A stretch of DNA of 64,000 nt from Solanum dulcamara (Eukaryota > Streptophyta > Magnoliopsida > Solanales > Solanaceae), in NCBI RefSeq assembly GCF_947179165.1, contig NC_077244.1, forward strand, positions 76,616,144-76,680,143, read 5' to 3'. This document shows positions 12,704 through 25,344 of the stretch, piece by piece. A program made the position numbers and the translations under genes. Position 1 is the stretch's first letter, and the number at the start of each line of letters is the position of its first letter. The notes beneath the pieces were generated by a model. That model saw nothing but the letters and a program-made list of their open reading frames with translations. It was not told the origin of the DNA and searched no databases.

Positions 12704-13436
12704 ACAACAAGAATCCATACTTTTAATAACTTACCTCCATATTCTTATAATATCATACTAAAATTACATAATTCCTACAAACCATTTTAATACCAACTTA
12801 CACCATATAAACTTTATTTATATCCCAAAAATCATAACAACAACTAACAAATTATACAAACTTATTTTTTTTCCATTTCATCACCTAACCCATATTTCCA
12901 ACTTCAATTAATTTCATCCAACTTCCATTTTCAACATCAAATATTTATCATACTACTACTCAAATACTACACCAAAAATACTACACGAAAATACTACACA
13001 AAAATTTAATTCATCTTCCCCCACAATCTTCATATACATGGATTTATACATATGTAAAACCTACCATGAAAACTTCCATATTTTCATAAATTCTACACAT
13101 CTCCACATACTACAACATAAACAACCTTCATAACACAAAGAAATTGGATTAATTCTTACCTTTTCCTTCCAACTTCTTCACTTTACCAAAGCTTCAAATC
13201 AACCAAACAAGCCTCCTATTTTCCAAAATAACTTTATCATATTGTAGAGAATCCTTGAATTAGTAGGAATACTAGGAGAAAATAATTTTTGGAGCAAGAT
13301 TTCAATTTTCTCCCTATTTTTTTCCATGATCGATTTTCCCCTTATTCTTTTCCTTTGTTTTTTTTTTCTTCTTTCTTGAATTGTCTTGAAAGTTCTAAGA
13401 GTTGGAAGACATAAAGACTTCTAAGTGAAATTACCA

Positions 13437-13690
13437 ATTTGCCCCTCACCTTTTCTAATATTTCCAAGTTGAAATTCCAATTATGCCCTTAACCTTTTAT
13501 AGTATTTCCACATGTGAAATTCCAATTTTGTCCTCAACCTTTTATAGTATTTCCACATGTGAAATTCCAATTTTGTCCTCAACCTTTTATAGTATTTCCA
13601 CATGAGTAATTCCAATTTTGTCCTTAACCTTTTATGGTATTTCCACATGAGAAATTTCAATTTTGTCCTTAATCTTTTCCAATGTTTTCA
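13437..13690. repeat. 45-bp tandem repeat, about five units
   Basis: The word 'agtatttccacat' recurs at 13501, 13546, 13591 and (as ggtattt) 13636, giving a 45-bp period. Weaker copies lie on both sides. The units contain 'gaaattccaattttgtcct'. They lie near the right end of the inner LTR-like element. Confidence 0.85.
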
Positions 13691-14585
13691 CATCCTAATT
13701 TAGTCATAAGAATTATGTATCCAATAAAATCAAACATAGCCTTGCCCTTGACTTGTTACCGTTATTCCAAAAATGTCCTATTGTGAAAATTAAAAAAAAT
13801 ATGGGATATAACAATTTGGATCGGGTGTCACGTTCCGACACAGTATATTTGGATCGGGTGTCACGCTCCGACACGGTATATTTGGATCGAGTGTCACGTT
13901 CCGGCACGATAATATTAAAGAAAAATAAATTAAAATGACTTAATACTACCCAATCTCCAATAACTCATTTTCCAAAAGGGTGTGATATGGAGGCTTGAGT
14001 CCTCATGTGTGATCTTAATATTGTTGATTGGTTATGAAATGGTTCATTGTGTTGTCACTTGATCTTGATCTTGTTGGTTGCCACCTGTTAAGTGTTACGG
14101 TTGATTTCTCGCTATTACTTATTGCATATTGATTCCTATTTTGAGTCGGCCGATGATACCTACTCAGTACATGTTATCCTGTACTGACCCCTACTTGTAT
14201 CTTTTTTTGTTTTATTTGTGGAGTGCAGCGAGTCTTCCATCGGCTTCGACTTGACTTCAGCTCTAGTCAATCTTCAGTTCATAAGATATCAGGGTGAGCT
14301 ATCCTTCTAGCTGACGATGAATTCTCTTAGTCACGACATGATGTCCTTAGTGTTCGGACACGAACTATGTCACTTATTTTATTTTAGTGTTTGACATTCT
14401 AGACTTAGTATTTTAGAAGTTAGATGTCCTTAATGTGATGACTTTCAGGTTTTGGGGAAAATGTATTTATTTGAGCTTCCGCATTATTGTTATATTTATT
14501 AGTTGGAGTTTGTATCGTTGGTTCTCCCACTTAGGAGGTTAAGTGTGGGTGTCACTCATGACCCATTTTGGGTCGTGACAATTAT

Positions 14586-17500
14586 GCATTTGTCAGTAGG
14601 TATCGATCGGTTCGATTCCTATTCAGTTTATCGATTTTTAATTTTTACATATGTTAAAGCGATAACCAAATCAATAAGATATATGTTATCGATTTTCGGT
14701 TGATTGATTTTTGGTCTTTAACGGTTTGATTTTTGTTTTAACCAATAAAAAAATTCTTTAAAAATAAATATACAACTTCTCCAATAATTTTCGAAAATCT
14801 TGAACATTATTGAAAAAGAAAAAACGTTTCTTAAGGAAAGAATTCAAATGCTCATCAGATTTAATCCCAATTGGGATAAAATAATCTTCTAATTGTTTAT
14901 CAGCGAAGTCGAATTTTTTGAGAAAGTGCGTATGGATCAGAGGAGAAATTAAAAAAGGGAGAAGAAGAGAAGTAAAAAAAAGAGAGAAATCAAACTTACA
15001 ACTCACAACCCTATCCGTCGCCTAACCTTTGCCATCGTAGTTGCAACTTGAAAACTGTCGTTCTTAGTTCTTTAGGTTTTGAGTTTTAACTTTGTGAACC
15101 TAAAGTCGCAAAGCCTTAAGGGTAAATACATTGTGAACTATAAAGTAGTGTGAAGTGTGAATTGTGTAGGGTACTGATAGTGCGATATAGTGATTATATA
15201 TTTATATTAATATGTTTTGTTTGATATTTGTGTATGAGTAAATATTAAAATAGTAAATTATTAGTCTTAATAGGTTATCGGTTTACCTACTAGCCCAATA
15301 TGAAAAATCAGTACTGAATCGATAACCCAATATTTTTTTTTATAAAATCATTAAATAATTGTTAACCTAATAACTCAATAACAATAAACTAATAACATTT
15401 TTTCAATTCAATTTATCGATCGATTTAATTTTTACACATCAATATTTATCTAGTGCGCTTAAATATTTACCTAACATACTAAAATCGATTCAAGGAAAAA
15501 AACTGTACTTTTGTTGAGTATTGGGCAAATGGATGATGTGAGCTTTCATACTTGTCATTTGATTTAGATAAAGAATTGTATGTCACAGTCCACTTGTCTA
15601 CAAGTTTCTAACACTTGTTATTACCCTTACGAGCAGCGGCGTAGCCATATGTGGGGAGTAACATGTCGCTAATCGAACATTGATCTTAAGTTTTTTTTTT
15701 ATACAAAGTATATATAGATTAAAAAGTATTTTTTTGTATGTATATATTAAATTTTAAATATTTTTAATAATAATTTTAGTTTCGCCATTACTGATAAGTG
15801 TCTGTATTGTCGCACATGATAGTACTTGTCTTCACTTGAAATGTCTATATGTGTTACATGGTCGTACTTATCCTCATTTGAAATTTATATATGTTCATGA
15901 TGTATTTATCACGTATTTTAAAATGAATCACTTTCTAAAAAACTACCTATCACTTATAAAATTAATTAATCAATGGAAACATGTTGCACTTGTTCCAATG
16001 GTTCCATTTGTTTGGTGTATTTGTCTACGGGAAGATGTTCATTTATTGAGCATCTACATGTGTTAATTGTACATTTGTGTGTAAGACTTACAGGATTAAA
16101 TTATTTATAAATAGTTTTAAAAATGATATTATTTTATATGTAAACTTTTATTATTTAATCGTGGTTAAAGCATAATAATACTTATTATACTTAATTTATG
16201 ATAGTTGTTTGATTACTTTCGTGATAAGGCACTAAAATGGATATGATGTTATGAAAATTATGGAGTAGTTGGTTGAAGGAAAATGAAAGCCAAAAAATAT
16301 TAACTGTTACTCCCCTTCATTTTCAATCTTAGTAACTGACTACTCGTAAGTTGTTGTACGTAGGTGGAGTAATGATTTTTTAATTAATGAGTTTTGGATT
16401 AAATTTTTGAGTTTGAATCGAAAAATGCATTTTCACATACAAATAAAAATATTGAGTTAAAATTATTAAGTTATATCAAATTCATAATTCGAGCGTTGGC
16501 TCTGCCCTAAAGTCGTGATCTCAAACCTACACATCTCTATACATGATTTTAAGAAAAGATTAAACCAAAAAACAAGCATTTTCTTAAAAAAGAATTAACC
16601 CAAAAAGGTTAATGAAAACAAACCCCTAAAAGTCTGAAAAAGAACCCATAACAAAACTTTCAAAATTTTACTGGTGTTATAGGACAGTATTGAGAACAAA
16701 ACAAGGTTTATCCACTATTTTGTCGAAATTAAGGGCATTTTATTTTTATTTTAGTGGATAATCTGTCTCTAAACACACACCTCACCTTCCAATTTTACCC
16801 GCAAAAGGTTTTTTGTTATCCCTTAATTTCTATTTACCCTTCTTTCACTAAAAAACCTCCCAACAAATCGAACTCAACTGTAAAAACCCCAATCAAAAGC
16901 TACGTTCATCCTCAATCATCAGTAACTTTTTTTTTCTTTTTGGATAAGAAGGTATGGTTAATCCGTTTTTCTCTGCCATTGTCTCAAACGGACAAGTGTC
17001 AACTATTTTTATTTTTTTAACAGTTTCATCTTTAAAAATTCTCACAAAAAGGAGAAAAAAATACTACTACTACTTATTTGCACACACGCTAAAATCTAAA
17101 TTATTAATTAGTGTATGACATGTTTACCTAAATTCCATCATTTAACACTGTTTATTTCGTAATATATATATCCTGATCTCAATTTATTACTTATCATAAA
17201 AAATTAATATAAATTATTTTAGAAAAGACATTGTCATAAATAGGAAAAATACACATCTCTAACATAACAACAATAATAATAACAAAAATTTCATTAAATA
17301 GAAACTGCAAATGATAAAACGTATACAGGCTTTATTATTACCTCGTAGGATATCTCTAACAATCTAACATAAGAAATCTGAAAAAAATTATTATTATTTT
17401 TTGATTTATAAATGGTCACAATAGAGCATTTCTACATAGCTAATCAAGTGAAGGATATTATTAATATTAAATTGCACATGTTTAGTTAGTGAAGTCATGT

Positions 17501-17850
17501 AGAAGTAACTCGAAAATAAAACAATTAACAAACCCACAAAATTCAAAGAAAAGCCTCTTGGTTCAGTTTTGAGTTTGTTGGACAACTGGTTTATCAGAAC
17601 CTTTGCGCTGGTATATTTATTTATGCTTTTTTTAAAAAAAAATAAAATATCCCTGGCTTCGGTGACTCAACGTTTTTCTCGATGACCAGTTGATCTATTT
17701 GTTGTGACACGTGGCATGATCTACGTCCAACCTGACAGAGATTATATGGGCCCACCATTTGTCGAGTAACCGGGTCTTCAGGTGGTTTCTGTGACAGAAA
17801 CCTGGTACTGCCTCGTGCATTTACCGTTACTGGCCAGCCAGTAACTGTAT
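14586..17850. other. AT-rich intergenic region with repeat remnants
   Basis: At 14594-14720 and 15280-15430 there are related 'ttatcgattttt' and 'cgataacc' stretches typical of the ends of a degenerate Solanaceae DNA transposon. No clean TIR or TSD was found. The minus-strand open frame at 14758-15006 between them has no recognised domain. At 16370-16515 there is another MITE-like remnant. The last few hundred bases before 17850 should carry the promoter of the telomere-binding protein gene. No gene is seen. Confidence 0.45.
15634..15794. mobile_element. Small MITE remnant
   Basis: The left end 'cagcggcgtagcc' and the right end 'gtttcgccattactg' form imperfect inverted ends around an AT-rich core of about 160 bp. 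This is the 'ggcggagcc' style of MITE common in Solanaceae. No clear target duplication is seen. Confidence 0.45.
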
Positions 17851-19818
17851 AAGAAGTGGGGGTTTAAGACATAACATGGCTGCTTTTCTCAGGGTTTTTC
17901 TCCATCATCACATTAAAAATTATGGGGTATTATATCTTCTTTTTTTTCATTTATATTCTTGAATTATTTTTAATCATGGCTGATTATGGTGTCTTTAGAC
18001 GTAAATTTTGTGTATTTTAAGGTGGGGTTGTTCGTTTCTTGTTGTTGATTTGTTCCCAAATTCATAAAGTTGCAATCTTTGCTGAAGAACCTGGTTTTCT
18101 TGGAGAGAGAATTCTCCAGACCGTTAGAAGAAGATTTTTTTTTTTAAGGTTTCTCTGCGACTAAAACAGAGTAATTAGGGAATCTTAACTGTCAATCTCT
18201 TACCTTTCCTCTGAATTTAGAAAATCTTGTCGTGTACATTTCTTGTATCCAAGTGGGGGCTTTTATTTTGAGAATTTAATTCAGGTTGTGTGTTGGATTA
18301 GATCTATCTATCTTTCTTTTGTTTTAGTTTTGTTGATCCAATGCTCTGGTATTGTCGGGTGAGGGTAGGGGGTGGAGACGTGGAGTAGGCAGGCGTAGGG
18401 GCAAGGCAGGAGGGGTTAATCTGACCCCTTTCCGCGGAAAATCACATTGTATATACAAGATTAGTTTTTTTTTGGTATATATATATAGGAGATGCTTTAC
18501 CCCTTGGTGAAAATCCTGGGGATATTGATCGTTCATGAATTTTTAATTTTAGGGGTTATTCTTTTATGGATACTATCTGACAGGGTTTTGGGCGGGTTTT
18601 TTTCAGTTTCCCCTATTTAGATTTGTACAACTTCATAAGAAAATGCTTTCTTTATCCCTTTAAACAAAGGATGGATGGAAGAGGGTTCTATGTATGTTCT
18701 TTCTTGGTGTTGAGAGTTTCTAGCATATCCTTATTTCTGCATTGCAAATGGATATTATGCGTATTGTGATCATTCGTTCATATTGATTTGAGACGGATTA
18801 CGTGGATATAGTACGAGTGAGATGGACCAGATTTTGTGACTTATGCCGCTGGTTTGATTCATAGATATCCTTGACTGATCATGTAAAAAGGTCGTGTTGG
18901 AAAGTCTATATGTTTCTTGTCATTCTTATTTTGTGTTGATCTGGTAATGGCAATTTTCATCTTTTCCCAAATTTTGATAGAGGAAATAAGTTACCTCAGT
19001 GCATATTTCACACTTGCTTCTCTTTTTTGTCAATTTACTGGAGAGGAGGACCTTGAAAAATCATAGAGATCTTGCAAATCGAAGTAATTCTCTATTGGAA
19101 CGATATAGAATTGGAAATAGCTTTTACTTGCATCATTCATTTGCTATAACGGATGCTTTTCAATTTTCGTATGTACTGAACCGCCCGTTGAATTTTGGAA
19201 TAGGACTATGACATCAGTTAATTTTCTAGTGATCAAGCAGCCAATCATGGCTGAAATCTGCAGTTTGAGCTATGTATTTAAGATGTGAAGCTTTCATTTA
19301 CTTGGAAATCTAGAAGAACTTAGGGTATAACAACAGCTCTAGATATGATTTAAATATATCAGATCGTAATCTATTATTCATAATATCATGGTCGATAACC
19401 AGCATTTAAGTATCAATAAATGAAGATTATGAAACTGAGGGGGTGAGTTTGGCATATAATTCTGCAATACAATGTGCTGGTTTTGTTGGATTTGTTTCTA
19501 CTGGCATCTGATGCTTTATCAAACAGTGGTGATTCTGTTCTTTTACCCTTTTCCCCCTGAAAGCTGAATTACGAGAATTTCAACTTTAGGATCCTTTTGT
19601 TTTGATTTTACGTATTTTCTTGTGATTAACTTCATGTTATTTTGCTTAAATGTCTCGAATTATAATGCTTCTGATTTTGCAGGTCTCTTCTTTCTTAGAT
19701 TGTTTGGTGCAGTTCACCACAAAAGTTGTGCAACATGATGTTTTTACACTGTAAAGTTGGGCAAAAATTCTCTGTTGTTTTGTGTTCTTTGGATCTTTCT
19801 TGGTATGGTTGATGAGAT
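17851..19818 (+). other. Probable 5' leader with introns of the telomere-binding protein gene
   Basis: A pyrimidine-rich leader-like stretch near 17880-18150 and a good acceptor at 19681-19682 (leader exon from 19683 to the ATG at 19819) suggest one or more 5' UTR introns. A G-rich segment at 18357-18375 lies inside the putative leader intron. The transcription start is not determined. Confidence 0.45.
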
Positions 19819-22800
19819 ATGGTGTTGCAGAAGAGGTTAGATTATGGATTCAATGGCTATCAGGTGCCTCCTATACCTCGAGCTACCAGATCGGCTAGGG
19901 TAATCTTGTTTTTTTCCGATGCAATATTTGCCTTATTAGTATATGCCTCTGCTATATAGGCACTTATCCTGATCTTATTTCCCTGTCAATTTCTTAGAGA
20001 AGGAGCATTATTAGGAGGAAAGAGGATGGCGATGGAACTTGTCCCTTTGACTTGTTAGCTACTGTAGCTGACAAGTTACTGGGGGAGGGAGAGAGCTCGC
20101 CTGATTCTACGGGTTCTGTTAGAGGGAAGGAGCAAGGTGCAATTGTGAAAGATGTAAAGGTAAAAGAGGATGAGGATAATAGATCTCTAAAAGAAAAATC
20201 TTATACTGAAGGCTGTTATGAACGGGGGTTCTTCATTTCTGAGCTTGTCTCACAAGCTCCAGTTGTAAATCGTTCTTTAAGCGAACTGCCACATGTTCAA
20301 AATGATACAATCTCTAGACCTGCATCTGCCAGTATGAGTTCTGATTGCTCAGAGAAGTTGCTCTTTGCTAAACAAAAAATTGTAAATGGTGAAAGCAGCA
20401 AGGAACATAGAAACTTTTCTTCGAAGACAAAACGGGAGGCATCTGGCTGTCGAGTCTTTTCCAGTTGTACTCTAGACACCGAAAAAGATAAACAGATGAA
20501 AATTGAGATGTCAAATAATGCTAAAGTTTCTACGGATAAGGGAGCTGCAATTTCCAGTTCAAAGTTCCCTGATGTTTGGGATAAGAAGCCTCCAACACTT
20601 GTTACTTCAGATGAAAGTGTAAAATTATCTCTGTCTACATATCCTGCTCCTTGTAGGTCCTTTCCGGTGATCCGGAATGATGTAAAGTTAGCTAATAAAG
20701 ATGATGACGAAAACTCTGGGTGCACTCAACCTAGCACCCCAAATAATGCCTCCAGGTCAGCACCACGTGTACAAGATCGACCAATTAAGAAGTTACTAGC
20801 TTCCAAATATTTGGAAGAAAATCTAAAATCTGATGATGAGGGCCATGCCAATTCCGGTTAGTATTTACTCCCTCTGTTTCAATCTGTTTGTCTTACTTTC
20901 CTTTTTATTCCATGTCAAAAAGAATCTCTCTTTCCTTTTTGACAACTCTTTAATTTCAACTTTTCACATAGCATGTTTAAGACCACAATATTAAAAGAAT
21001 TTTTGGTATATTCTACATATCTTTAATTTAGGATCACAAGATTCAAAAGTTATCTGTACTTTCTTAAACTGTGTCAATTCAAAACCAGACAAACAAATTG
21101 GAACGAACAGAGTATTATTTATGCAACCCTTCATATTCACTTGCTCTGGAGTTTGACATGAAGAGGACTTTTCCAGGTGGGAAAACAATGCATGTTTACT
21201 TCAACAGAAACATTGGCTACAAGCACCAAAGGTCTCAGAGGGATTTTCCTTTCAAGAAAAGAAAGCTCTTTAAATGTGGCTCGTTCTCCAATTCCGATGG
21301 AGAGATGAGTACTGATGGAATAAGTGGTTCTCCAACAAATGACATACATGGAAATGCTTCCGGTAGTAGTAAAGCATCTTCAGGAGGTTTGTTCTCTTCA
21401 GAGTTCATGCCATTCATGAAACAACATGCACATGACTATGCATAAATGTGTATGTGTTTCAATGTATGTGTTCAATTCTTATTGATACTTATTTCCCCCC
21501 TCTGCATATCGACTCTGACAGGCTGCGCAGAGGCTGGAACATCAGTCTTCAATGGAGGTCGTGCGTTCCTCAGGCCTGGTGATTCCCATGGTGAGAGGGC
21601 CTTCTTTTGGAGTTACCACATGAACTCTTTTGTATCCCTCACTCTTTCCTGGTTCTAACATGGATGTTTTTCCTTTCGTGCAGTTAAGTTTAGAATTAAG
21701 TCCTTCAAGGTTCCCGAGCTATTTGTTGAGATTCCAGAAAATGCAACTATTGGTTCTTTAAAGGCATGTGAAAGCATTACCTTTAAATACTAATCCACTT
21801 TCTTGATTGGGATTCTATCATTAGTATTCTTCCCTTTTTTTGAATTTCAATGTGGAAAAGCACTATTCATGCTTCTAATATTTTGCAGAGGACCGTAATG
21901 GAAGCAGTGACTGCTATACTTGGTGGTGGACTACGCATTGGTGTGGTTTTTCAGGGTAAGAAGGTTAGAGATGATAACAAAACCTTGTTGCAGACTGGAA
22001 TTTCTCACGATTACAAGTTTGATGCTCTGGGCTTTTCACTCGAGCCCAATCCCGTTCAAACTTCCCAATCTCTTGGTCAAGACTGTCGTTCTTGTGTACT
22101 TCCTTATGAAACACCTCAACCGCTAACAAGGTATATTCCATTTGGCGATATCTGGTGGATATTAGGTCTGTAGCCATTTCTATTATTGAGCTGCTGCTGC
22201 TTCTTCAATTTAACAACCAGTTATATGGGTAGATAACGTGTGATTTTTGTGAAATTAGTCTATTGGAAACAGCCTCTGGCAGAAATGTAAGGTAAGGCTG
22301 CGTACAATAGACCCTTGTGGTCAGGCCCTTCCCCGGATCCCGCGCATAGCGGGAGCTTTTAGTGCACCGGGCTGCCCTTTTAGTCTATGGAAACAGCCTC
22401 TCTGCCTCTGCGGTAGGGGTAAAGTCTGCGTGTACCCCACTTTGTGAGACTACTCTGGATATGTTGTTGTATTGTGAAATTAGAAGTCAATAACTTCTTT
22501 CAACTCTTTGCGGGTTGTTTCTACTCTTTGTAGTACTAGTATCTTGTCTCCCCTCACTCCTCCCAACCCCCTCTTTTGTGATCTTCGCTAGTACTTTTTT
22601 ATTCCTTTGAAAAAAAGGAAGGAGTTTGTTGTTTCTTTAAACTTTTAAGCTTTATTTTGGGAACTACGCTCTCTTAAAAACGTTCGTTCTAGAATCACAA
22701 GTCCTGATGGATTTGCAGTATATATGTCAGCAGGTGCCCATCTCCTGCTACTGTGGTTCATACCGGCATTCAGCAGGGGAGATCTGATGATCACACAGGA

Positions 22801-23584
22801 ACATGTTTGAGTAACTTTATTGAAAGTGACCATGAATCAGCTCCATCTCCTCATTACGCGGCATTGGAGAAAATTTCCGCAAATTCAAGAGCATTGGTTC
22901 CACTGACTGCAGTAAATGCAGAAGCCTTGTCTGTAGTTCCATTGCGGAAGCCCAAGCGATCCGAGGCTACACAACGTCGAATCCGTAGACCTTTTTCTGT
23001 CTCTGAAGTGGAAGCACTTGTTCAAGCTGTTGAGAAGCTTGGAACAGGAAGGTATGTTTAGTAAAACCATATTTCAAGGTAAGACTATCCATACACCTTC
23101 TGCTTATCTCTTGAGTTCTTTTTCACTTTTTTCAGTTATTGTTTTCTTGTTTCGCAGATGGCGTGACGTGAAACTGAGAGCTTTTGATAATGCCAAACAT
23201 AGAACTTATGTCGATTTGAAGGTATAACATGTCAATCAATTGATTTTTAAAGTGGCATACTTGCATCATGTGCTTAATTTCCATTACATCTACGTTACTT
23301 TAACAAAACCTTCCGTGAATGAGCTGGAATGAAGAAAGTAAATAGTCATGATCCGTCCTCTTTATTTATAGACATAGTAATCGCATATATGGAATTTGAT
23401 TGACGGTATTCAGGACAAATGGAAAACTCTGGTGCATACAGCAAGAATATCCCCTCAGCAAAGGAGGGGCGAGCCCGTGCCACAAGAGCTCTTGGATAGG
23501 GTCCTCACCGCTCACGCTTACTGGTCCCAACAGCAAGCCAAACAACAGATGAAACAGCCATCGGAGACTTACCTTCTTCTCTAG
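19819..23584 (+). CDS. TRP1: Double-stranded telomere repeat-binding protein, TRP1/NgTRF1 class
   Basis: Nine coding exons: 19819-19899, 19998-20856, 21177-21386, 21522-21590, 21684-21763, 21889-22130, 22734-23051, 23158-23221 and 23414-23584 (TAG). They total 697 residues, close to the size of tobacco NgTRF1. Seen: the start MVLQKRLDYGFNGYQVPP, a basic stretch (RSARRRS) and CPFDLLATVADKLLG. A ubiquitin-like fold follows at about residues 406-490 (VKFRIKSFKVPELFVEIPE ... LGGGLRIGVVFQGKKVRDD). The C-terminal Myb/telobox domain is at about 595-690, with RRPFSVSEVEALV and the telobox VDLKDKWKTLVHT at 638-650. The family binds TTTAGGG repeats in the nucleus and affects telomere length. The fifth intron begins GC instead of GT, forced by frame. 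Arabidopsis TRP1 (At5g59430) is the expected orthologue by position. Exon 2 is long and serine-rich, with little recognisable structure. Confidence 0.93.
20868..21112. mobile_element. Stowaway-type MITE in intron 2 of the telomere-binding gene
   Basis: It starts CTCCCTCTGTTTCAATC and ends GAACGAACAGAG, the classic Stowaway terminal inverted repeats, flanked by TA on both sides. It is 245 bp long, AT-rich and has no coding capacity. Excision leaves a normal intron. Confidence 0.92.
22259..22472 (+). mobile_element. Two-part (dimer-like) SINE in intron 6
   Basis: It is flanked by an 11-bp duplication TGTGAAATTAG (22248-22258 and 22473-22483). The first half (22259-22383) carries 'ggtaaggctgcgtacaatag' and 'gcgcatagcgggagc', the body of the Solanaceae TS-type SINE. 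The second half (22384-22472) starts again with 'tctatggaaacagcctct' and ends in a TTG-rich tail. One target duplication around two bodies suggests a dimer inserted as a unit. Confidence 0.85.
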
Positions 23585-24034
23585 GAACGTCGTGGAAGTG
23601 GCTGAGGAGTAAATAAGAGTTTTGATTATTTTGTTAGTGTAAAAGGTCTTATGTTAATAAAAGTAATACCAGGGAAAGTTTTCCTTCCATAGAGGAGTGG
23701 AAACTGCTCTTGTAAATGTTTTGATAGAATAAAGTGCTCTGCTAACAGAATTCTTTTTGTACTAAATGCTTCTTTTCTTGGAAAGAAGTTCTTTCTGAGG
23801 TAAGGGTGTTGTATTTTGTAGTTAATTTGTCCCTTCAATAGAAAAGGGAAACGTAGTTGATTGTAAAACTTAGTTCAATGTCATAATATGATTCTATGCT
23901 TTTTGGACATGAATTTCAATTTTGAGATTTTAGATTAAACTATTAATTGTATTTCTTTTGGTTCATCTTGTGTACTAGTATTGCTACTGTTAAAAGGGGT
24001 ATGGTAGGATGCATGAAATTTCTTCATTTTTAGT

Positions 24035-24215
24035 CGGAGTTTTGGATTGAGACCCAATTTTCTCATGGAGAACCGTAAGGATCGATTTAACTTGCCCAAA
24101 GCGGTATTAGAGCCCCATCCGGTGTTCCGGAGCTTGTATTAGAGTTTCGATTAAATTTAGATTGCGCACTGCAGGGCCTATTCGGGGGTGACGCTCCCAA
24201 CCTATCTTATCCGTG
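24035..24215. repeat. Dispersed repeat fragment, GC-richer than surroundings
   Basis: The words 'ccatccggtgttccgg', 'gattgcgcactgcagggcc' and 'cgggggtgacgctccc' resemble a repeat I associate with many Solanaceae intergenic regions. No ends or target duplications could be fixed, so its class is unknown. Confidence 0.35.
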
Positions 24216-25344
24216 TTAAAGTGATATGTATTATCACTTCAATTTTTAATCGCTAAGATGAAATTATTTTGTTTGGTGTAAATACAAAATATGTAAGTAT
24301 TTACAATTGACAAAATACTTATATTCGAAAAAGCCACAATCTCTTTTTTAAATTATACACTATTGTTTTATCTTATTTAAATAAGAAAACCAAAAAATGA
24401 TCAAAAAATAGTGTTGAACTATCGAAAATAGATCTCTTTTATCCTTCATTAAGTCTTAGAATCAATTTTATCCTATGGTTTATTTTTTGGGTCTAGATTT
24501 ACACTTGGGTCTAGCAACCAAAAATTTCTCTCTTGGCGACTATCTCAACAAAGATTTTTGAGGTGCAATTTATGTATTTTTGGATCTAATTTTAATATTT
24601 GCTGCATTTTTATGAAGCGATTTCTGAGAAATTGATGAACATTTGTTGTATTTCTGATTAAATCTTCTTTTGTAAGAAATATACAATATTCAATAGCTTT
24701 AATAATAAAAATACTATTTAAATAATTATTTATCTCTTTAAAAATAATTCACTCTATTAGGTATAAGTGTTATATCAATTGAAAATAACTTTTTTTTGAT
24801 GACTAGATATTAGACATATGGTCCCAAAAAAATAGACGACGAGGGTGAAATTGATCCCAAAACTCAACAAGCATAAATGTGATCTATTTTTGATAGTTCA
24901 AAGCTATTTTTGTAAAAAATAAAATAAAATAAAATTGTTGTCACTTTTAAATCATTTTTTGATAATTGATAGTAAAAAAACTTATAATATCTTTAAAAAA
25001 AAAATAAAATATATCGTCTGTTAGATACGTCTGAATCTTTCTTGTATATTCGTTCATTATTTTTTTGTTTTTCTATTTAATAATATTATTTTTCCAACAC
25101 GCATTACTTGTTAGCAAAGGAACATGCAAGATTGATGATAATTGAAATCTGTCTGTTTCCTTCTTTTCATTTGCGCTTCATATCCACTTTTAATTAAGCT
25201 TTGACTACGTTGCGATGAAAATAATCAATACTTAATTATTTGTTAAATAATAATTTTTCACCAAATCTGAGAAAACTAGCAGCCATATGCGATCATTGTT
25301 GGTCCCATGCACTTGCAATGCAAAGTTGTATATCAATCGTCGAA

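Larger units (their letters stand above)
10665..13813. mobile_element. Nested solo-LTR-like element (inner, 3.15 kb)
   Basis: It starts TGTCACGACCCAACC and ends GGGATATAACA, with a 5-bp duplication ATTTG at 10660-10664 and 13814-13818. It interrupts the fifth unit of the 33-bp array of the outer element. Excision with one ATTTG restores the array register. It contains the 'gtcagtacgaaaaatgtacc' type sequence common in Solanaceae LTRs and two internal tandem repeats (12611-12703 and 13437-13690). No protein-coding domain is found, so a long solo LTR fits best. Confidence 0.8.
10528..13912. repeat. 33-bp tandem array, seven units, split by the nested element
   Basis: Units (consensus ATTTGGATCGGGTGTCACGT plus TCCGACACGGTAT) run 10528-10560, 10561-10593, 10594-10626 and 10627-10659. 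A fifth begins at 10660, is cut by the insertion and resumes at 13819-13846. Two more follow at 13847-13879 and about 13880-13912. Because 33 is a multiple of three and the unit lacks stops in one frame, it produces spurious open frames on both strands. Confidence 0.92.
9325..14580. mobile_element. Solo-LTR-like element (outer, about 2.1 kb without its insertion)
   Basis: The termini are TGTAACGACCC at 9325 and GGGTCGTGACA ending at 14580, so the element has TG...CA ends. It is flanked by a perfect 5-bp duplication ATTAT (9320-9324 and 14581-14585). Removing the nested element 10665-13813 and one ATTTG leaves about 2.1 kb with no gag or pol reading frame. It holds a 33-bp tandem array. The sequence from 9325 on resembles the right end of the fragment at 26700-28416 read in reverse. 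The solo LTR of a Gypsy-type element is the most likely reading, but a non-autonomous element is possible. Confidence 0.8.

Noticed and set aside
10528..13912. Regularly spaced repeats that could suggest a CRISPR array
   Set aside because: Units are head-to-tail without unique spacers and lie in a plant LTR-like element.
14758..15006. 82-codon minus-strand frame between transposon-like ends
   Set aside because: No transposase motif. The surrounding element could not be delimited.
20297..20725. 142-codon frame antisense to TRP1 exon 2
   Set aside because: Shadow of a well-supported coding exon.
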